A stretch of 64,000 nucleotides of DNA from assembly GCF_004924335.1 (NCBI RefSeq), contig NZ_CP024633.1, positions 372,001-436,000 on the forward strand. The letters are read 5' to 3'. The DNA comes from Mycobacteroides salmoniphilum. GTDB lineage: Bacteria; Actinomycetota; Actinomycetes; Mycobacteriales; Mycobacteriaceae. This document shows, piece after piece, positions 1 through 8,589 of the stretch. The translations under genes were made by a program, and so were the position numbers. The number at the start of each line of letters is the position of its first letter. Positions within the stretch are counted from its first letter, which is position 1. The notes under the pieces were generated by a model. The model did no database searches and was not told the DNA's origin. It was given only the letters and a program-made list of their open reading frames with translations.

Positions 1-969
1 GCTACCGATGCCGGCGCGATCGGCAGGCAGGCGTGGACCCGTGCGGGCGTCGTGGTGCTCGACGGCGCTGACCCGTCGCTGGATACGGTGACTCGACTGC
101 CACGTCGAGCCCGGGTACTGCTCGTCTCTCGGGACGAGCCGACGAGTGAGATGTGGCAAAGGGCGGTCGCGGTGGGCGCCGAGCAGGTGCTCGCGTTGCC
201 GGAGGATGAAGTCAGGCTCATCGAGGCCTGTTCAGCAATACCGCCCGCCGCGGGGGCAGGCCACGCCCCGGTGATTGCGGTCGTGGGTGGACGCGGTGGT
301 GCTGGCGCGTCTGTTCTGTGCGCCGCGATTGGCCTGAGTGTGCCGGGCGGCGCGCTCATCGTCGATGCCGATCCGTACGGTGGCGGAATCGACCTGCTGC
401 TGGGGTGGGAGGACATCGACGGCATGCGCTGGCCGGATATCGATATGCGCAGCGGCCGAGTGAGTTTCGACGCGCTTCGCCGAGCGCTGCCGCATCGTCG
501 CGGGCTTGTTGTCGTATCGGGCGACAGATCGGGAGGCGGTGGCAACACGGAGGCGGTCGGCGGGGTAATCGACAGTGCACGAGAAGCCGGAGTGCCGGTG
601 ATCGTCGACCTGCCGAGGAGGCTCGGTGCGACGAGTGTGGCCGCGCTGGAGCGCACGGATCTGGTGGTCGTGGTGGTACCTGCTGAGGTGCGGGCATGCG
701 TGGCAGCCGCACTTGTGACCACGGCGATACAGGTCACTAATCCGAATGTCGGTGTTGTGGTGCGCGGTCCCGCTCCGAGTGGGTTACGTCCGGCAGAGGT
801 AGCCGAAATCGTGGGAGCCCCACTGATCGCCGCCATGCGACCGGAACCGAATCTCGGCAATCGCCTCGACAACGGCGGTCTGCGGTTATCGCGACGTTCG
901 CCATTGGCGGGTGCCGCGCGCGCAGTGCTGGCACTGATCTCGCGTGACGGGAAGGGTGTGGCGGCATGA
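1..969 (+). CDS. ssd: Ssd-type septum-site ParA/MinD-like protein (5' end cut by window)
   Basis: The reading frame is open from base 1, so the N-terminus lies outside the window. Numbering from the GTG at 52, a MinD/ParA-like P-loop region lies at about residues 73-110. The deviant Walker A is GGRGGAGAS (79-87), which lacks both lysines of a working ParA loop. This is a feature of the mycobacterial Ssd (Rv3660c) family, linked to septum regulation and standing first in the Tad operon. It overlaps tadA by four bases (ATGA), so the two are probably translationally coupled. Family assignment rests on sequence character and context; the exact role here is inferred. Confidence 0.85.
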   Translation, partial: ATDAGAIGRQAWTRAGVVVLDGADPSLDTVTRLPRRARVLLVSRDEPTSEMWQRAVAVGAEQVLALPEDEVRLIEACSAIPPAAGAGHAPVIAVVGGRGGAGASVLCAAIGLSVPGGALIVDADPYGGGIDLLLGWEDIDGMRWPDIDMRSGRVSFDALRRALPHRRGLVVVSGDRSGGGGNTEAVGGVIDSAREAGVPVIVDLPRRLGATSVAALERTDLVVVVVPAEVRACVAAALVTTAIQVTNPNVGVVVRGPAPSGLRPAEVAEIVGAPLIAAMRPEPNLGNRLDNGGLRLSRRSPLAGAARAVLALISRDGKGVAA

Positions 970-2126
970 CCGGATCGCTGATCGATCGTGTTCGGGAGCG
1001 GCTCGCCACCGAGAATGCGACGCTGCGGCCTACGGCGGTAGCGGCGGTGATACGCGCTGAATCCGGTGGTGTACTGGGTGATAGCGATGTGCTGCACAAC
1101 ATAAAGGAGCTCCAAAGTGAGCTCGCCGGTGCCGGCATCCTCGAGCCACTGTTGTGCGCGGAGGGTACGACGGATGTCTTGGTCACCGCACCTGATCGAG
1201 TCTGGGTGGATGACAGTCAAGGATTGCGCCTCACCACAGTGAAATTCGCCGACGACGCTGCCGTGCGCCGGCTCGCGCAACGGTTGGCCCTCGCGGTGGG
1301 GCGACGCCTCGATGACGCGCAGCCATTTGTTGACGGTCAGCTGACGGGCATCGGTCCACCCCGTTCGGTGGTGCGTATCCACGCGGTGCTGGCGCCCATC
1401 GCAGTCGGCGGGACGTGTGTGTCGCTGCGCGTATTGCGTCCCACTGTTAAGGGTTTGGAGCAGCTGATCGCCGACGGCACTGTTGCGCAGGATGCCGGTA
1501 GGTTGCTTCGCGGAATGCTGGCCGCCCGACTGGCATTCCTTGTCACCGGGGGCACAGGCGCGGGTAAGACCACCTTGCTTTCGGCACTGCTCGGAGCCGT
1601 GCATCCGTCAGAACGCATCATTTGCGCCGAGGATGCCGCCGAGCTCGCGCCGCGTCACCCGCATGTGGTCACGCTTGCGGCGCGCACCGTCAACGTGGAG
1701 GGCGCCGGGGAAGTGACCCTGCGCCAGTTGGTACGTCAGGCGTTGCGTATGCGTCCGGACCGGATTGTGGTGGGGGAGGTGCGTGGAGCCGAGGTGGTCG
1801 AACTGCTGACCGCCCTGAACACCGGCCACGATGGCGGTGCGGGAACCGTCCACGCGAACGCTCCGGCGGAGGTCCCCGCTCGGTTGGAGGCACTCGGCGC
1901 CTTAGGCGGACTCGACCGCGCCGCACTCCATTCTCAATTCGCCGCGGCCATTCAATGTGTCTGTCACATAAGAAGATTTGGCAATGTTCGGCGGTTGACC
2001 GAAATCGCGGTGGTCTGCAGCGGCGACGACGGGATTGCGCGGGTGATACCCGCATGGAACGTTGACGGCGGGCCTTGTTCCGGTGCGGAGCAGCTCGATG
2101 CGTTGATCGCTCGGAGTGTGCCATGA
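966..2126 (+). CDS. tadA: TadA/CpaF pilus-assembly ATPase
   Basis: This is a type II/IV secretion ATPase that powers Flp pilus assembly at the inner membrane. Visible motifs are Walker A GGTGAGKT (195-202), the Asp-box region around [11 protein letters not shown] (217-226), the Walker B-type segment [11 protein letters not shown] (266-276) and the His box [13 protein letters not shown] (286-298). Length of 386 residues fits the mycobacterial Rv3659c family. The ATG overlaps the ssd stop, and its own TGA overlaps the tadB ATG. Position and motifs together make the call firm. Confidence 0.93.
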   Translation: MTGSLIDRVRERLATENATLRPTAVAAVIRAESGGVLGDSDVLHNIKELQSELAGAGILEPLLCAEGTTDVLVTAPDRVWVDDSQGLRLTTVKFADDAAVRRLAQRLALAVGRRLDDAQPFVDGQLTGIGPPRSVVRIHAVLAPIAVGGTCVSLRVLRPTVKGLEQLIADGTVAQDAGRLLRGMLAARLAFLVTGGTGAGKTTLLSALLGAVHPSERIICAEDAAELAPRHPHVVTLAARTVNVEGAGEVTLRQLVRQALRMRPDRIVVGEVRGAEVVELLTALNTGHDGGAGTVHANAPAEVPARLEALGALGGLDRAALHSQFAAAIQCVCHIRRFGNVRRLTEIAVVCSGDDGIARVIPAWNVDGGPCSGAEQLDALIARSVP

Positions 2127-2896
2127 CGCAGGCTTTGCTGTTACTCGCCACAGCGTTTCTCATTGTGCCGCAAAGACGCTCGCGGATAAGGCAGGGGGGA
2201 TTATGTCCTTGGCGGTGGAACTGGAAGCTGGCGGCGGCACCGCTGGGTGGTCTGATGTTGGCGGGGGCGTGGTTGTTGCCACTGTCGGTGGCGATGGCGG
2301 TGGGTATCGCGGGCGCGACGTTGTGTGTGCGGTGGCGCCGTCGTCGCCGGTTGATGGCCCAATCGGAGGAACTGATCGTCTTGGAGTCCGGCCTCGACGT
2401 GGTTGTTGGTGAGCTGAGGGTGGGCGCGCATCCTGTGCGCGCGTTCGAGGTCACCGCCGCAGAGCTTGGAGGAATGACCGGGGAGGTGTTCGCGGCCATC
2501 GCCGCCCGCGCACGCCTGGGGGTGACGCTCGATCCGGCTGTGCCGAGGTTGGGCGCATTGGCATCGCAATGGGGCCGGATCAGCCGTGGCTGGATGCTGG
2601 CCCAGCGTCACGGCCTCGCCGTCGCAGATCTGCTCGATGCGTGTAGATTGGATCTACAAGAACGGCAACGGTTTACGGCACGGGTGAATGCCGGTCTCGC
2701 CGGGCCGCGCGCGACGGCGGCGGTGCTTACCGGATTGCCGGTAGCAGGAATCGGGCTCGGACAGATGATCGGAGCCAAACCGCTGAGCGTGCTGTGCGCG
2801 GGTGGAATGGGCGGCGTGCTACTGGTTGTCGGGGTGACGTTGGCCTGTGTCGGTCTGCTGTGGTCAGACGTAATCACCGGGAAGGCATTGCGGTGA
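2123..2896 (+). CDS. tadB: TadB-like pilus assembly membrane protein
   Basis: A 257-residue integral membrane protein of the T2SF type. It has hydrophobic segments near residues 3-13, 32-65 and at the C-terminus (about 193-250), with a charged helical cytoplasmic part between them. The start chosen is the ATG at 2123, which overlaps the tadA stop as ATGA; an upstream in-frame ATG at 2075 would lie inside tadA. It probably forms the inner-membrane platform with TadC (Rv3658c-type). The stop overlaps the next start as GTGA. Confidence 0.85.
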   Translation: MTQALLLLATAFLIVPQRRSRIRQGGLCPWRWNWKLAAAPLGGLMLAGAWLLPLSVAMAVGIAGATLCVRWRRRRRLMAQSEELIVLESGLDVVVGELRVGAHPVRAFEVTAAELGGMTGEVFAAIAARARLGVTLDPAVPRLGALASQWGRISRGWMLAQRHGLAVADLLDACRLDLQERQRFTARVNAGLAGPRATAAVLTGLPVAGIGLGQMIGAKPLSVLCAGGMGGVLLVVGVTLACVGLLWSDVITGKALR

Positions 2897-3477
2897 CCAC
2901 GGCTCTGCTGCTGCTTGCCGCGGCAATCTTGAGCACGCCGGGGGCGTTGCGTGCCCGTGCAAGGCTGTCGCAGGGTGATGCACCTATCGTCGTGGATCGC
3001 GAAGCCAACGAAAAGGGTTTATTGGGAATGGCTTTCAGCCTCGACGTGCTGAGCGTGTGTCTTCGATCAGGGACGCCGGTAGCGACCGCCGCGGTGGTGG
3101 TGTCCTCCTGCGCACCGCCGGAATTGGCCCGGATCCTGAACCGCGCGGGGGAGATGCTCGCCCTGGGTGCGCCGGCCTCGGCAGCCTGGGCTGATCCGGG
3201 ATCTGCGGATGATCTGGCATACGAGCAGCGGCAGGCGCTGACCAGATTGGCACGGCGATCGGCCGACTCCGGTGCGGTGCTGGCCGAGGGCATTGCCTCG
3301 CTGGCCGTGCAGTGTCGTAGGGATGCCGTCGACGCAGCCGTGGCCACCGCCGAACGTGCCGGTGTGCTGATCGGTGCGCCGTTAGGACTGTGCTTTCTGC
3401 CGTCATTCGTCTGTCTGGGCATCGTGCCTGTCGTCATGGGCCTGGCGAACGATGTATTCAACAGTGGTGTGCTGTGA
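2893..3477 (+). CDS. tadC: TadC-like pilus assembly membrane protein
   Basis: A 194-residue protein with an N-terminal hydrophobic segment (residues 4-16) and a strongly hydrophobic C-terminus (about 158-194). It matches the short Rv3657c-type second platform protein of mycobacterial Tad loci. The GTG at 2893 overlaps the tadB stop (GTGA) and is preferred to an in-frame ATG at 2794 inside tadB. Function is inferred from order in the operon and topology. Confidence 0.78.
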   Translation: MTTALLLLAAAILSTPGALRARARLSQGDAPIVVDREANEKGLLGMAFSLDVLSVCLRSGTPVATAAVVVSSCAPPELARILNRAGEMLALGAPASAAWADPGSADDLAYEQRQALTRLARRSADSGAVLAEGIASLAVQCRRDAVDAAVATAERAGVLIGAPLGLCFLPSFVCLGIVPVVMGLANDVFNSGVL

Positions 3478-3516
3478 TCCGCGGAAGGTCTGCGGGGTTA
3501 CGAGGGAGGGAATCCA

Positions 3517-3720
3517 TTGATACACAACATATTAAGGAAGCTGCGGCGACGGATGGTGGTGATCGTCGAGTCAGAGGATGGCATGTCCACCGTGGAGTAT
3601 GCGATTGGCACGATCGCGGCGGCGGCCTTCGGAGCGATTTTGTACACGGTGGTCACCGGGGATTCGATCGTCAGTGCGCTCACCAACATCATCGCGCGCG
3701 CACTCAACACCAGCGTCTAG
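3517..3720 (+). CDS. flp: Flp-type pilin subunit
   Basis: A 67-residue prepilin with a basic leader and the class IVb pilin core, in which MSTVEYAIGT (residues 23-32) carries the conserved Glu, followed by a long hydrophobic helix. It resembles Rv3656c closely. The TTG start at 3517 is favoured by a GGGAGGG-like ribosome binding site a few bases upstream; an internal ATG at 3553 is the alternative. The product would be the major pilin assembled by TadA/B/C. Confidence 0.85.
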   Translation: MIHNILRKLRRRMVVIVESEDGMSTVEYAIGTIAAAAFGAILYTVVTGDSIVSALTNIIARALNTSV

Positions 3721-4046
3721 GCGACGACACTGGAGCCGCCACCGTCGAGGCCGCCTTCGGCATCGCGGCGTTGGTGGCGGTACTCGTGTTGTGCTCCGCG
3801 GGAATCCAGGCGGTGTCGATGCAGGTGCGCTGTGTGGACGCTGCGCGAGAGGCAGCGCGATTGGTGGCGCGCGGCGATGACTCCGATGCGAGAGCGGTCG
3901 CGCGTCGGATTGCCCCGCGCGGTGCGGTGCTCGAAGTGCGGCGGGACGGCGACTATGCGGTGGCGCGGGTCGCCGCGACGAGTAGATTGCTACCGACCAT
4001 TACGATTGCGGCTGAGTCGGTTTCAGCGATGGAACCCCAGGGCTGA
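3720..4046 (+). CDS. TadE-like minor pilin, start codon not identifiable
   Basis: The frame encodes a TadE-type segment with the motif GAATVEAAF followed by a hydrophobic helix, then a soluble tail ending MEPQG (about 109 residues from the flp stop). This matches Rv3655c by position and character. No ATG, GTG, TTG or CTG in this frame lies between the flp stop and the motif. The first canonical starts (TTG 3771, GTG 3774) would remove the motif. The next upstream start is GTG at 3474, which overlaps the tadC stop as GTGA but would span the whole flp gene in another frame. The annotated left end is therefore only the conserved body. Confidence 0.65.
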   Translation, partial: GDDTGAATVEAAFGIAALVAVLVLCSAGIQAVSMQVRCVDAAREAARLVARGDDSDARAVARRIAPRGAVLEVRRDGDYAVARVAATSRLLPTITIAAESVSAMEPQG

Positions 4047-4389
4047 CAACGGCTCGGCGAGCATCGTCGCGGTGGCGATGATGGCGGTGCTGTTGGCGTT
4101 GACGGCTGGAGCTGCTGCGGTGAGCGAGGCCGTGGTGGCGCGGCATCGGGCTCAGGCCGCCGCCGATCTGTCCGCGCTGGCCGGGGCGCAACGTGCGCTG
4201 TACGGCACCGCGCCCGCCTGTGCGGAGGCTACCGTTGTCGCCCGGAGGGTGGGCGCCGCCGTCACCGTCTGCATGGTCGAGGATCTCGATGTGGTTGTCA
4301 GCGTGAATGTTCCGGTGATGCTGGGCCGGTTCGGGATGGGCCCGGCTCGAGCGACGGCCCGTGCGGGACCGGTCACCGAAGGCGGGTGA
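4006..4389 (+). CDS. Rv3654c-like Tad-locus secreted/membrane protein
   Basis: A 127-residue protein with one long hydrophobic helix (roughly residues 19-40, SIVAVAMMAVLLALTAG) followed by a small soluble domain with two cysteines. It resembles the helicase/secretion neighbourhood TadE-like family represented by Rv3654c, the last gene of the mycobacterial Tad operon. The TTG at 4006 is a tentative start that overlaps the end of the tadE-like gene. Its role in pilus assembly is inferred only from position. Confidence 0.65.
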   Translation: MRLSRFQRWNPRADNGSASIVAVAMMAVLLALTAGAAAVSEAVVARHRAQAAADLSALAGAQRALYGTAPACAEATVVARRVGAAVTVCMVEDLDVVVSVNVPVMLGRFGMGPARATARAGPVTEGG

Positions 4390-4401
4390 CGGCAGTACCG
4401 A

Positions 4402-5037
4402 TCAGCGTTTGTTCGTCGATTGCGGTGAATCGAGATAGGGAGCCACCGCGGCGTAGAAGATTTCGACGTAGATATTGATCATGTCTTGGCGGTCCAGGTC
4501 GGGGCGGGATTGCCACCAGTGTCCGAGACGTTCCGCTGCCCCGGACATGGCGTGCGAGAGTCCTTCGGCGAAAAGCTGGGGTATGCCGGGACGATCCTTG
4601 GTGATCAACGCATAGGTCGTCTCGATGTTGTCCAACCGCAAGGCGGAGAGTTCCTCCCGTGATTCTGCGGGCAGCACTGCGGCGCTGCCGTAAATCAGCT
4701 CCCACCGCTCGGGATGAGTCTCCAAGAGCTCAAAGAACAGGTCGGCGGCGGTGGCAAACTGCTCGCGCACGGCACGCGTGGGGTCCGCACGCTGTATCAG
4801 GGCCTGCGCGAAGTCGGCTTGGGCTCGCCGGGCACAGGCCAAGTACGCCCCGTCCTTGGTTTTGAAATGGCGGTAGGCAATGGGCTTGGTGACGCCTGCG
4901 GCCTGGGCGATGTCGCTTAACGACACCGCGGCGAAGCCGCGCTCAAAGAACAACTGCTCGGCGGTGTCCAACAGGTGCGCGCGGCGCTCTACCCACGGGC
5001 GACGCGACCCCGCGCCGGACGTCGAACCTGCCTCCAT
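4402..5037 (-). CDS. TetR-family repressor of the adjacent mmpS-mmpL operon
   Basis: A 211-residue TetR regulator with an N-terminal helix-turn-helix (AVSLSDIAQAAGVTKPIAYRHF, within residues 35-60) and an all-helical ligand domain rich in Trp and His. The ATG at 5037 is chosen; a TTG at 5076 would place the start inside the operator. It is divergent from mmpS, and two GTTAC-N5-GTAAC palindromes lie between them, so repression of both itself and the transporter is likely. The inducer is unknown. Confidence 0.88.
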   Translation of the reverse strand: MEAGSTSGAGSRRPWVERRAHLLDTAEQLFFERGFAAVSLSDIAQAAGVTKPIAYRHFKTKDGAYLACARRAQADFAQALIQRADPTRAVREQFATAADLFFELLETHPERWELIYGSAAVLPAESREELSALRLDNIETTYALITKDRPGIPQLFAEGLSHAMSGAAERLGHWWQSRPDLDRQDMINIYVEIFYAAVAPYLDSPQSTNKR

Positions 5038-5057
5038 GAGTTGACAGCGTAGCCGAC

Positions 5058-5099
5058 TTGTTACTTCGGGTAACAAGAGCTATGTTACCAACGGTAACA
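5058..5099. promoter_or_regulatory. Tandem TetR operators over the mmpS promoter
   Basis: Two inverted repeats are visible. The first is TTGTTAC-N5-GTAACAA at 5058-5076 and the second is TGTTAC-N5-GTAACA at 5083-5099. Their starts are spaced 24 bp apart. A SigA-like promoter sits on them: TTGTTA at 5058-5063, 17-base spacer, TATGTT at 5081-5086, giving a start near 5093. One site covers -35/spacer and the other covers -10/+1, a textbook repressor layout. Confidence 0.82.
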
Positions 5100-5102
5100 A
5101 CG

Positions 5103-5171
5103 ATGACGAGCGGCAAGGAGGATTGCGTGTCCGCTATCCATCCCGTCCAGGCCAGGGGTTCTCAGCTATGA
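5103..5171 (+). CDS. Short leader ORF coupled to mmpS
   Basis: An ATG at 5103 opens a 22-codon frame ending at the TGA 5169-5171, which overlaps the mmpS ATG (5168) as ATGA. Within it, a GTG at 5127 gives a 14-codon version preceded by a strong AGGAGG at 5116-5121. The mmpS ATG itself has only a weak ribosome binding site. The frame could thus load ribosomes onto mmpS by coupling. Coding use is not proven; it holds one Cys codon. Confidence 0.5.
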   Translation: MTSGKEDCVSAIHPVQARGSQL

Positions 5172-5629
5172 GTCGACACAAACAGTCTCGGGGCCGTGCC
5201 GGACGAATTCTCGGCACGTTGTGGATGCCTTTGGTGGCGCTGATTGTCATCGTGGTCGTTGGGTTCGGGGTCACTCGGATTCGGGAGAAGTCGCAGGCGA
5301 TCAGCCATCCGCCGACTACCCGTCCGATTCCGGCCACGGTTGTTCAGATCAATCCCAAGAACGTCACCTATGAGGTGTTCGGCGATTTGGGAGCTAGCGG
5401 GAAAGTGTCCTATGCCAACCTCAACAGCGAACCGGTCGATGTCGTGCTGACGTCATTGCCGTGGTCGGTTTCTGAAACCACGATGTCGTCGGCGGCGTCG
5501 CTGAGCCTGGTGGCTCAGGTGGACGGGGACTCGTTGGGGTGCCGTATCCGGGTCGATGGCGAGGTTCGCGAGGAACAGGTCGTGAACCATGCCAGCGCCG
5601 CGGTCGCATGCACGGTGACGGCAGCATGA
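5168..5629 (+). CDS. MmpS-family membrane accessory protein
   Basis: A 153-residue MmpS protein: one N-terminal membrane helix (about residues 19-38) and an extracytoplasmic beta-rich domain with a Cys pair near the C-terminus (GCRIRV and VACTV). MmpS proteins act with MmpL RND transporters in export of lipids or small siderophores and drugs. The ATG at 5168 is chosen by family length and by the ATGA junction with the leader ORF; TTG 5123 would sit directly on the AGGAGG. It overlaps mmpL by ATGA at 5626-5629. Confidence 0.88.
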   Translation: MSRHKQSRGRAGRILGTLWMPLVALIVIVVVGFGVTRIREKSQAISHPPTTRPIPATVVQINPKNVTYEVFGDLGASGKVSYANLNSEPVDVVLTSLPWSVSETTMSSAASLSLVAQVDGDSLGCRIRVDGEVREEQVVNHASAAVACTVTAA

Positions 5630-8562
5630 CCTCGGGTCAGCAGCCGCCGGAGGACGCGGATACCGGTCCGGTGCTGGTGCCGCCCGCACCGCCGGTGGCG
5701 AAGGAACCCGAGAAGCGCCCTGGGCCTGTGCGATTGCTCCGGGTGCTGGCGATTCCGGTGGTGATCTTCTGGGTGGTGGCAGCTGCGGCTCTGAACATTT
5801 TCGTGCCCACGTTGGAAGAAACGACCGCGGCCAATGCCAAGGCGATGATTCCGCGTGATGCACCCTCATCGGCCGCTGCCATCACCCAGGGGCAGGATTT
5901 CAAGGAGTCCGACTACACGAGCATGGCGGTCGTTGTCCTGGAGACCCAGGGCCGCAAGCTCGGCGAGCAGGACCACCGGTACTACAACACAATGGTCCGC
6001 GATCTGCTCGAGGACAAAGAGCACGTCCAGTCTCTGATGGATCTGTGGGGTGACCCGGTCACCCGGTCGGGTCAGCAGAGCGCGGACGGTCAGGCGGCAA
6101 CGCTGACGGTGCGCCCGGCCGGAGATCTGGGTGATGCCGACTCGAACAGGTCGATCAAGGCCATCCGCGACATCGTCGAAAAGCTGGATAAGGAAAAGCC
6201 TGAGGGGCTCACGGTTTATGTGAGCGGCCCGGCGCCTTTGGCCTCGGACACTCTCAATGCCGCCGACGAGAGCATGGTCACGCTGACGATCGTCACCATC
6301 GTGGTGATCATCGCGATGCTGCTCATCGCCTACCGGTCTTTCACTCGGGCGATCATCCCGTTGATCGGTGTGTTGATTACGTTGGCCACTGCCCGCGGCG
6401 TGGTCTCGCTTCTGGTCGAAAATCACGTCATCGGGATCTCGTCGTTCGCGATGAACATGGCAGTGTCATTGGTTCTGGGTGTGGCCACCGATTACGGGAT
6501 CTTTTACCTGGGTCGTTTCCAGGAGGCCCGGCGCGCGGGGGAGGACCGGGAGTCGGCGTACTACACCTCGGTGCGCAGCGTGGCCCATGTTGTTCTGGGG
6601 TCGGGCATCGCCATATCCGGTGCGTGTCTGTGTCTGAGTCTGACGACCCTCGACTACTTCCGCACCCTGGGTCCACCGTGTTTTGTGGCGATGATTGTCG
6701 CGGTTATCGCGGCGCTCACGCTGGGGCCCGCCCTGTTGACGCTGGGTAGCAAGGTTCCCTGGTTGTCCGAGCCGGCCAAGACCAGTCCGGTCTGGCGTAA
6801 GTTGGGCACGGCGATCGCCAAGTGGCCGGTCGCGATGATTGCGGTTGCCGCCCTGGTGATTCCGTTGTGTATCGCTAACCTGGCCAACTACACGGTGAGC
6901 TATAACGATCGCGATTACGCACCTAAGAGCGTCGAGTCGTCTCGGGGGTATGACGCTGCGGACCGGCATTTCCAGCCGAGTCAGCTGTCGATCGATACCT
7001 TGTATGTCAAGGCCGATCACGATATGCGCAACACCACCGACATGATCAGTCTGGACCGAATTGCGAAGAACATTGTTCGTACGCCAGGTATTTCGATGGT
7101 GCAAAGCATTACCCGGCCCAATGGCCGGCCGCTGGAACACGCCTCGCTGCCGTATGCGATGGGTTCGATGGGAACCAAGATCGGTCAGAATCTGGGGTTC
7201 TTGAAGGACCGTGTCACCGATATCGACACCATGGCCGCCCGGATGGGGGACATGATGGAGCTGAGCAAGAACATGGCGGACATCACCGGTCAGCTGTCCG
7301 CGGGTACTCAGATGTCCGTGGAGGCTTCTCGGGGGCTGAAGGTTGCGATGGACAAGACGCGCGACAATCTTGCCAACTTCGATGACTTCTTCCGGCCCGT
7401 GCGCAACTACTTATATTGGGAGCCGCACTGTTTCGACATTCCGATTTGTTGGGCCATGCGTTCGCTGAATGAATCGATCGACAATATTGACGAAGCGACC
7501 TCGCAACTGGGCCCGATGGTGGACGGCCTGAGCATGGTGGATGCGGCCACCCCGCAGATGATCACGCAGCTCAATGCGATGGTGCAGAACATGGCCGTCA
7601 TGCAAAAGCTGACTTTGACGATGCAAAGCCTGTTCCACGCCACCATCGCCCAGCTCGAGCCCATGATCAACCCGATGGTCGATATGGGCAAGGCGTTCGA
7701 CAATGCCAAGAACGACGACTTCTTCTTCATGCCGCCGGATGCGTTCAAAACCAACGATTTTCAGACCGGTTTGAAGTTCATGATGACCCCCGATGGCAAG
7801 GGCGCACGCATCTTGATCTACCACGAGGGCGAAGCGATGAGCCCGGAAGGTATTGATCAAATTCAGCGGGCCGCCTCGGCTGCACACGAGGCCATCAAGG
7901 GGACGTCGCTGTCTAATGTCGATCTGCTGGTAGCCGGTGCGTCCGCGAATTACCGTGATGTGCAAGCATTTTCTATGAACGACATCCTGACGATGATGTT
8001 GGCGACATTCGGGCTGGTGTTCCTGATTGTCATGGTGATCACCCGCACCCTGGCCGGTTCGGTGATTGTGCTGATCACCGTGGTGCTGTCCTTCCTGGGC
8101 TCCCTCGGCTTGGCCGCATTCATCTGGGAAACCTTGATAGGCATTGAACTGCATTGGCTCACACTGCCTATCGCGTTCATTGTGCTTGTCGGGGTGGGCT
8201 GTGACTACAACCTGCTGCTGCTGTCCCGGTACCGGGAGGAACTGCACGCAGGTATCCGAACCGGCCTGATCCGCACCATCGCCGGCTCGGGCAACGTCGC
8301 CGTCACCGCCGCATTCGTGCTTGCCGGAACCATGCTGGCCATGCTCTCCAGCGACGTGGTCAACATCGGCCAGGCCGGATCCACCATCTGCATCGGACTG
8401 ATCTTCGACATGATGATCGTCCGACTGTTCCTGGTGATGCCGCTGGCCCGGATACTCGGCCCATGGTTCTGGTGGCCCCAGAAACTGCCCGCCCGGAAAC
8501 GCGCCACGTTCAGGGATGAGCCCGAACGTGGTCCGCGACCGGACGTGCCGGCGACTTCGTAG
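5626..8562 (+). CDS. MmpL-family RND transporter (MmpL4/5-like)
   Basis: A 978-residue RND transporter with two repeated halves. Each half has a large extracytoplasmic loop and a bundle of helices. The conserved proton-relay Asp-Tyr pairs are present at D289-Y290 (ATDYGIF) and D860-Y861 (GCDYNLL). The long loop 1 coiled region (about residues 510-720) is of the MmpL4/5 type. It starts at ATG 5626, coupled to mmpS. Substrate cannot be read from sequence; in the family it may be lipids, siderophores or azole/bedaquiline-like drugs. Confidence 0.93.
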   Translation: MTSGQQPPEDADTGPVLVPPAPPVAKEPEKRPGPVRLLRVLAIPVVIFWVVAAAALNIFVPTLEETTAANAKAMIPRDAPSSAAAITQGQDFKESDYTSMAVVVLETQGRKLGEQDHRYYNTMVRDLLEDKEHVQSLMDLWGDPVTRSGQQSADGQAATLTVRPAGDLGDADSNRSIKAIRDIVEKLDKEKPEGLTVYVSGPAPLASDTLNAADESMVTLTIVTIVVIIAMLLIAYRSFTRAIIPLIGVLITLATARGVVSLLVENHVIGISSFAMNMAVSLVLGVATDYGIFYLGRFQEARRAGEDRESAYYTSVRSVAHVVLGSGIAISGACLCLSLTTLDYFRTLGPPCFVAMIVAVIAALTLGPALLTLGSKVPWLSEPAKTSPVWRKLGTAIAKWPVAMIAVAALVIPLCIANLANYTVSYNDRDYAPKSVESSRGYDAADRHFQPSQLSIDTLYVKADHDMRNTTDMISLDRIAKNIVRTPGISMVQSITRPNGRPLEHASLPYAMGSMGTKIGQNLGFLKDRVTDIDTMAARMGDMMELSKNMADITGQLSAGTQMSVEASRGLKVAMDKTRDNLANFDDFFRPVRNYLYWEPHCFDIPICWAMRSLNESIDNIDEATSQLGPMVDGLSMVDAATPQMITQLNAMVQNMAVMQKLTLTMQSLFHATIAQLEPMINPMVDMGKAFDNAKNDDFFFMPPDAFKTNDFQTGLKFMMTPDGKGARILIYHEGEAMSPEGIDQIQRAASAAHEAIKGTSLSNVDLLVAGASANYRDVQAFSMNDILTMMLATFGLVFLIVMVITRTLAGSVIVLITVVLSFLGSLGLAAFIWETLIGIELHWLTLPIAFIVLVGVGCDYNLLLLSRYREELHAGIRTGLIRTIAGSGNVAVTAAFVLAGTMLAMLSSDVVNIGQAGSTICIGLIFDMMIVRLFLVMPLARILGPWFWWPQKLPARKRATFRDEPERGPRPDVPATS

Positions 8563-8589
8563 TTGCAGAAACCGGCCATCGTCGCGGTG

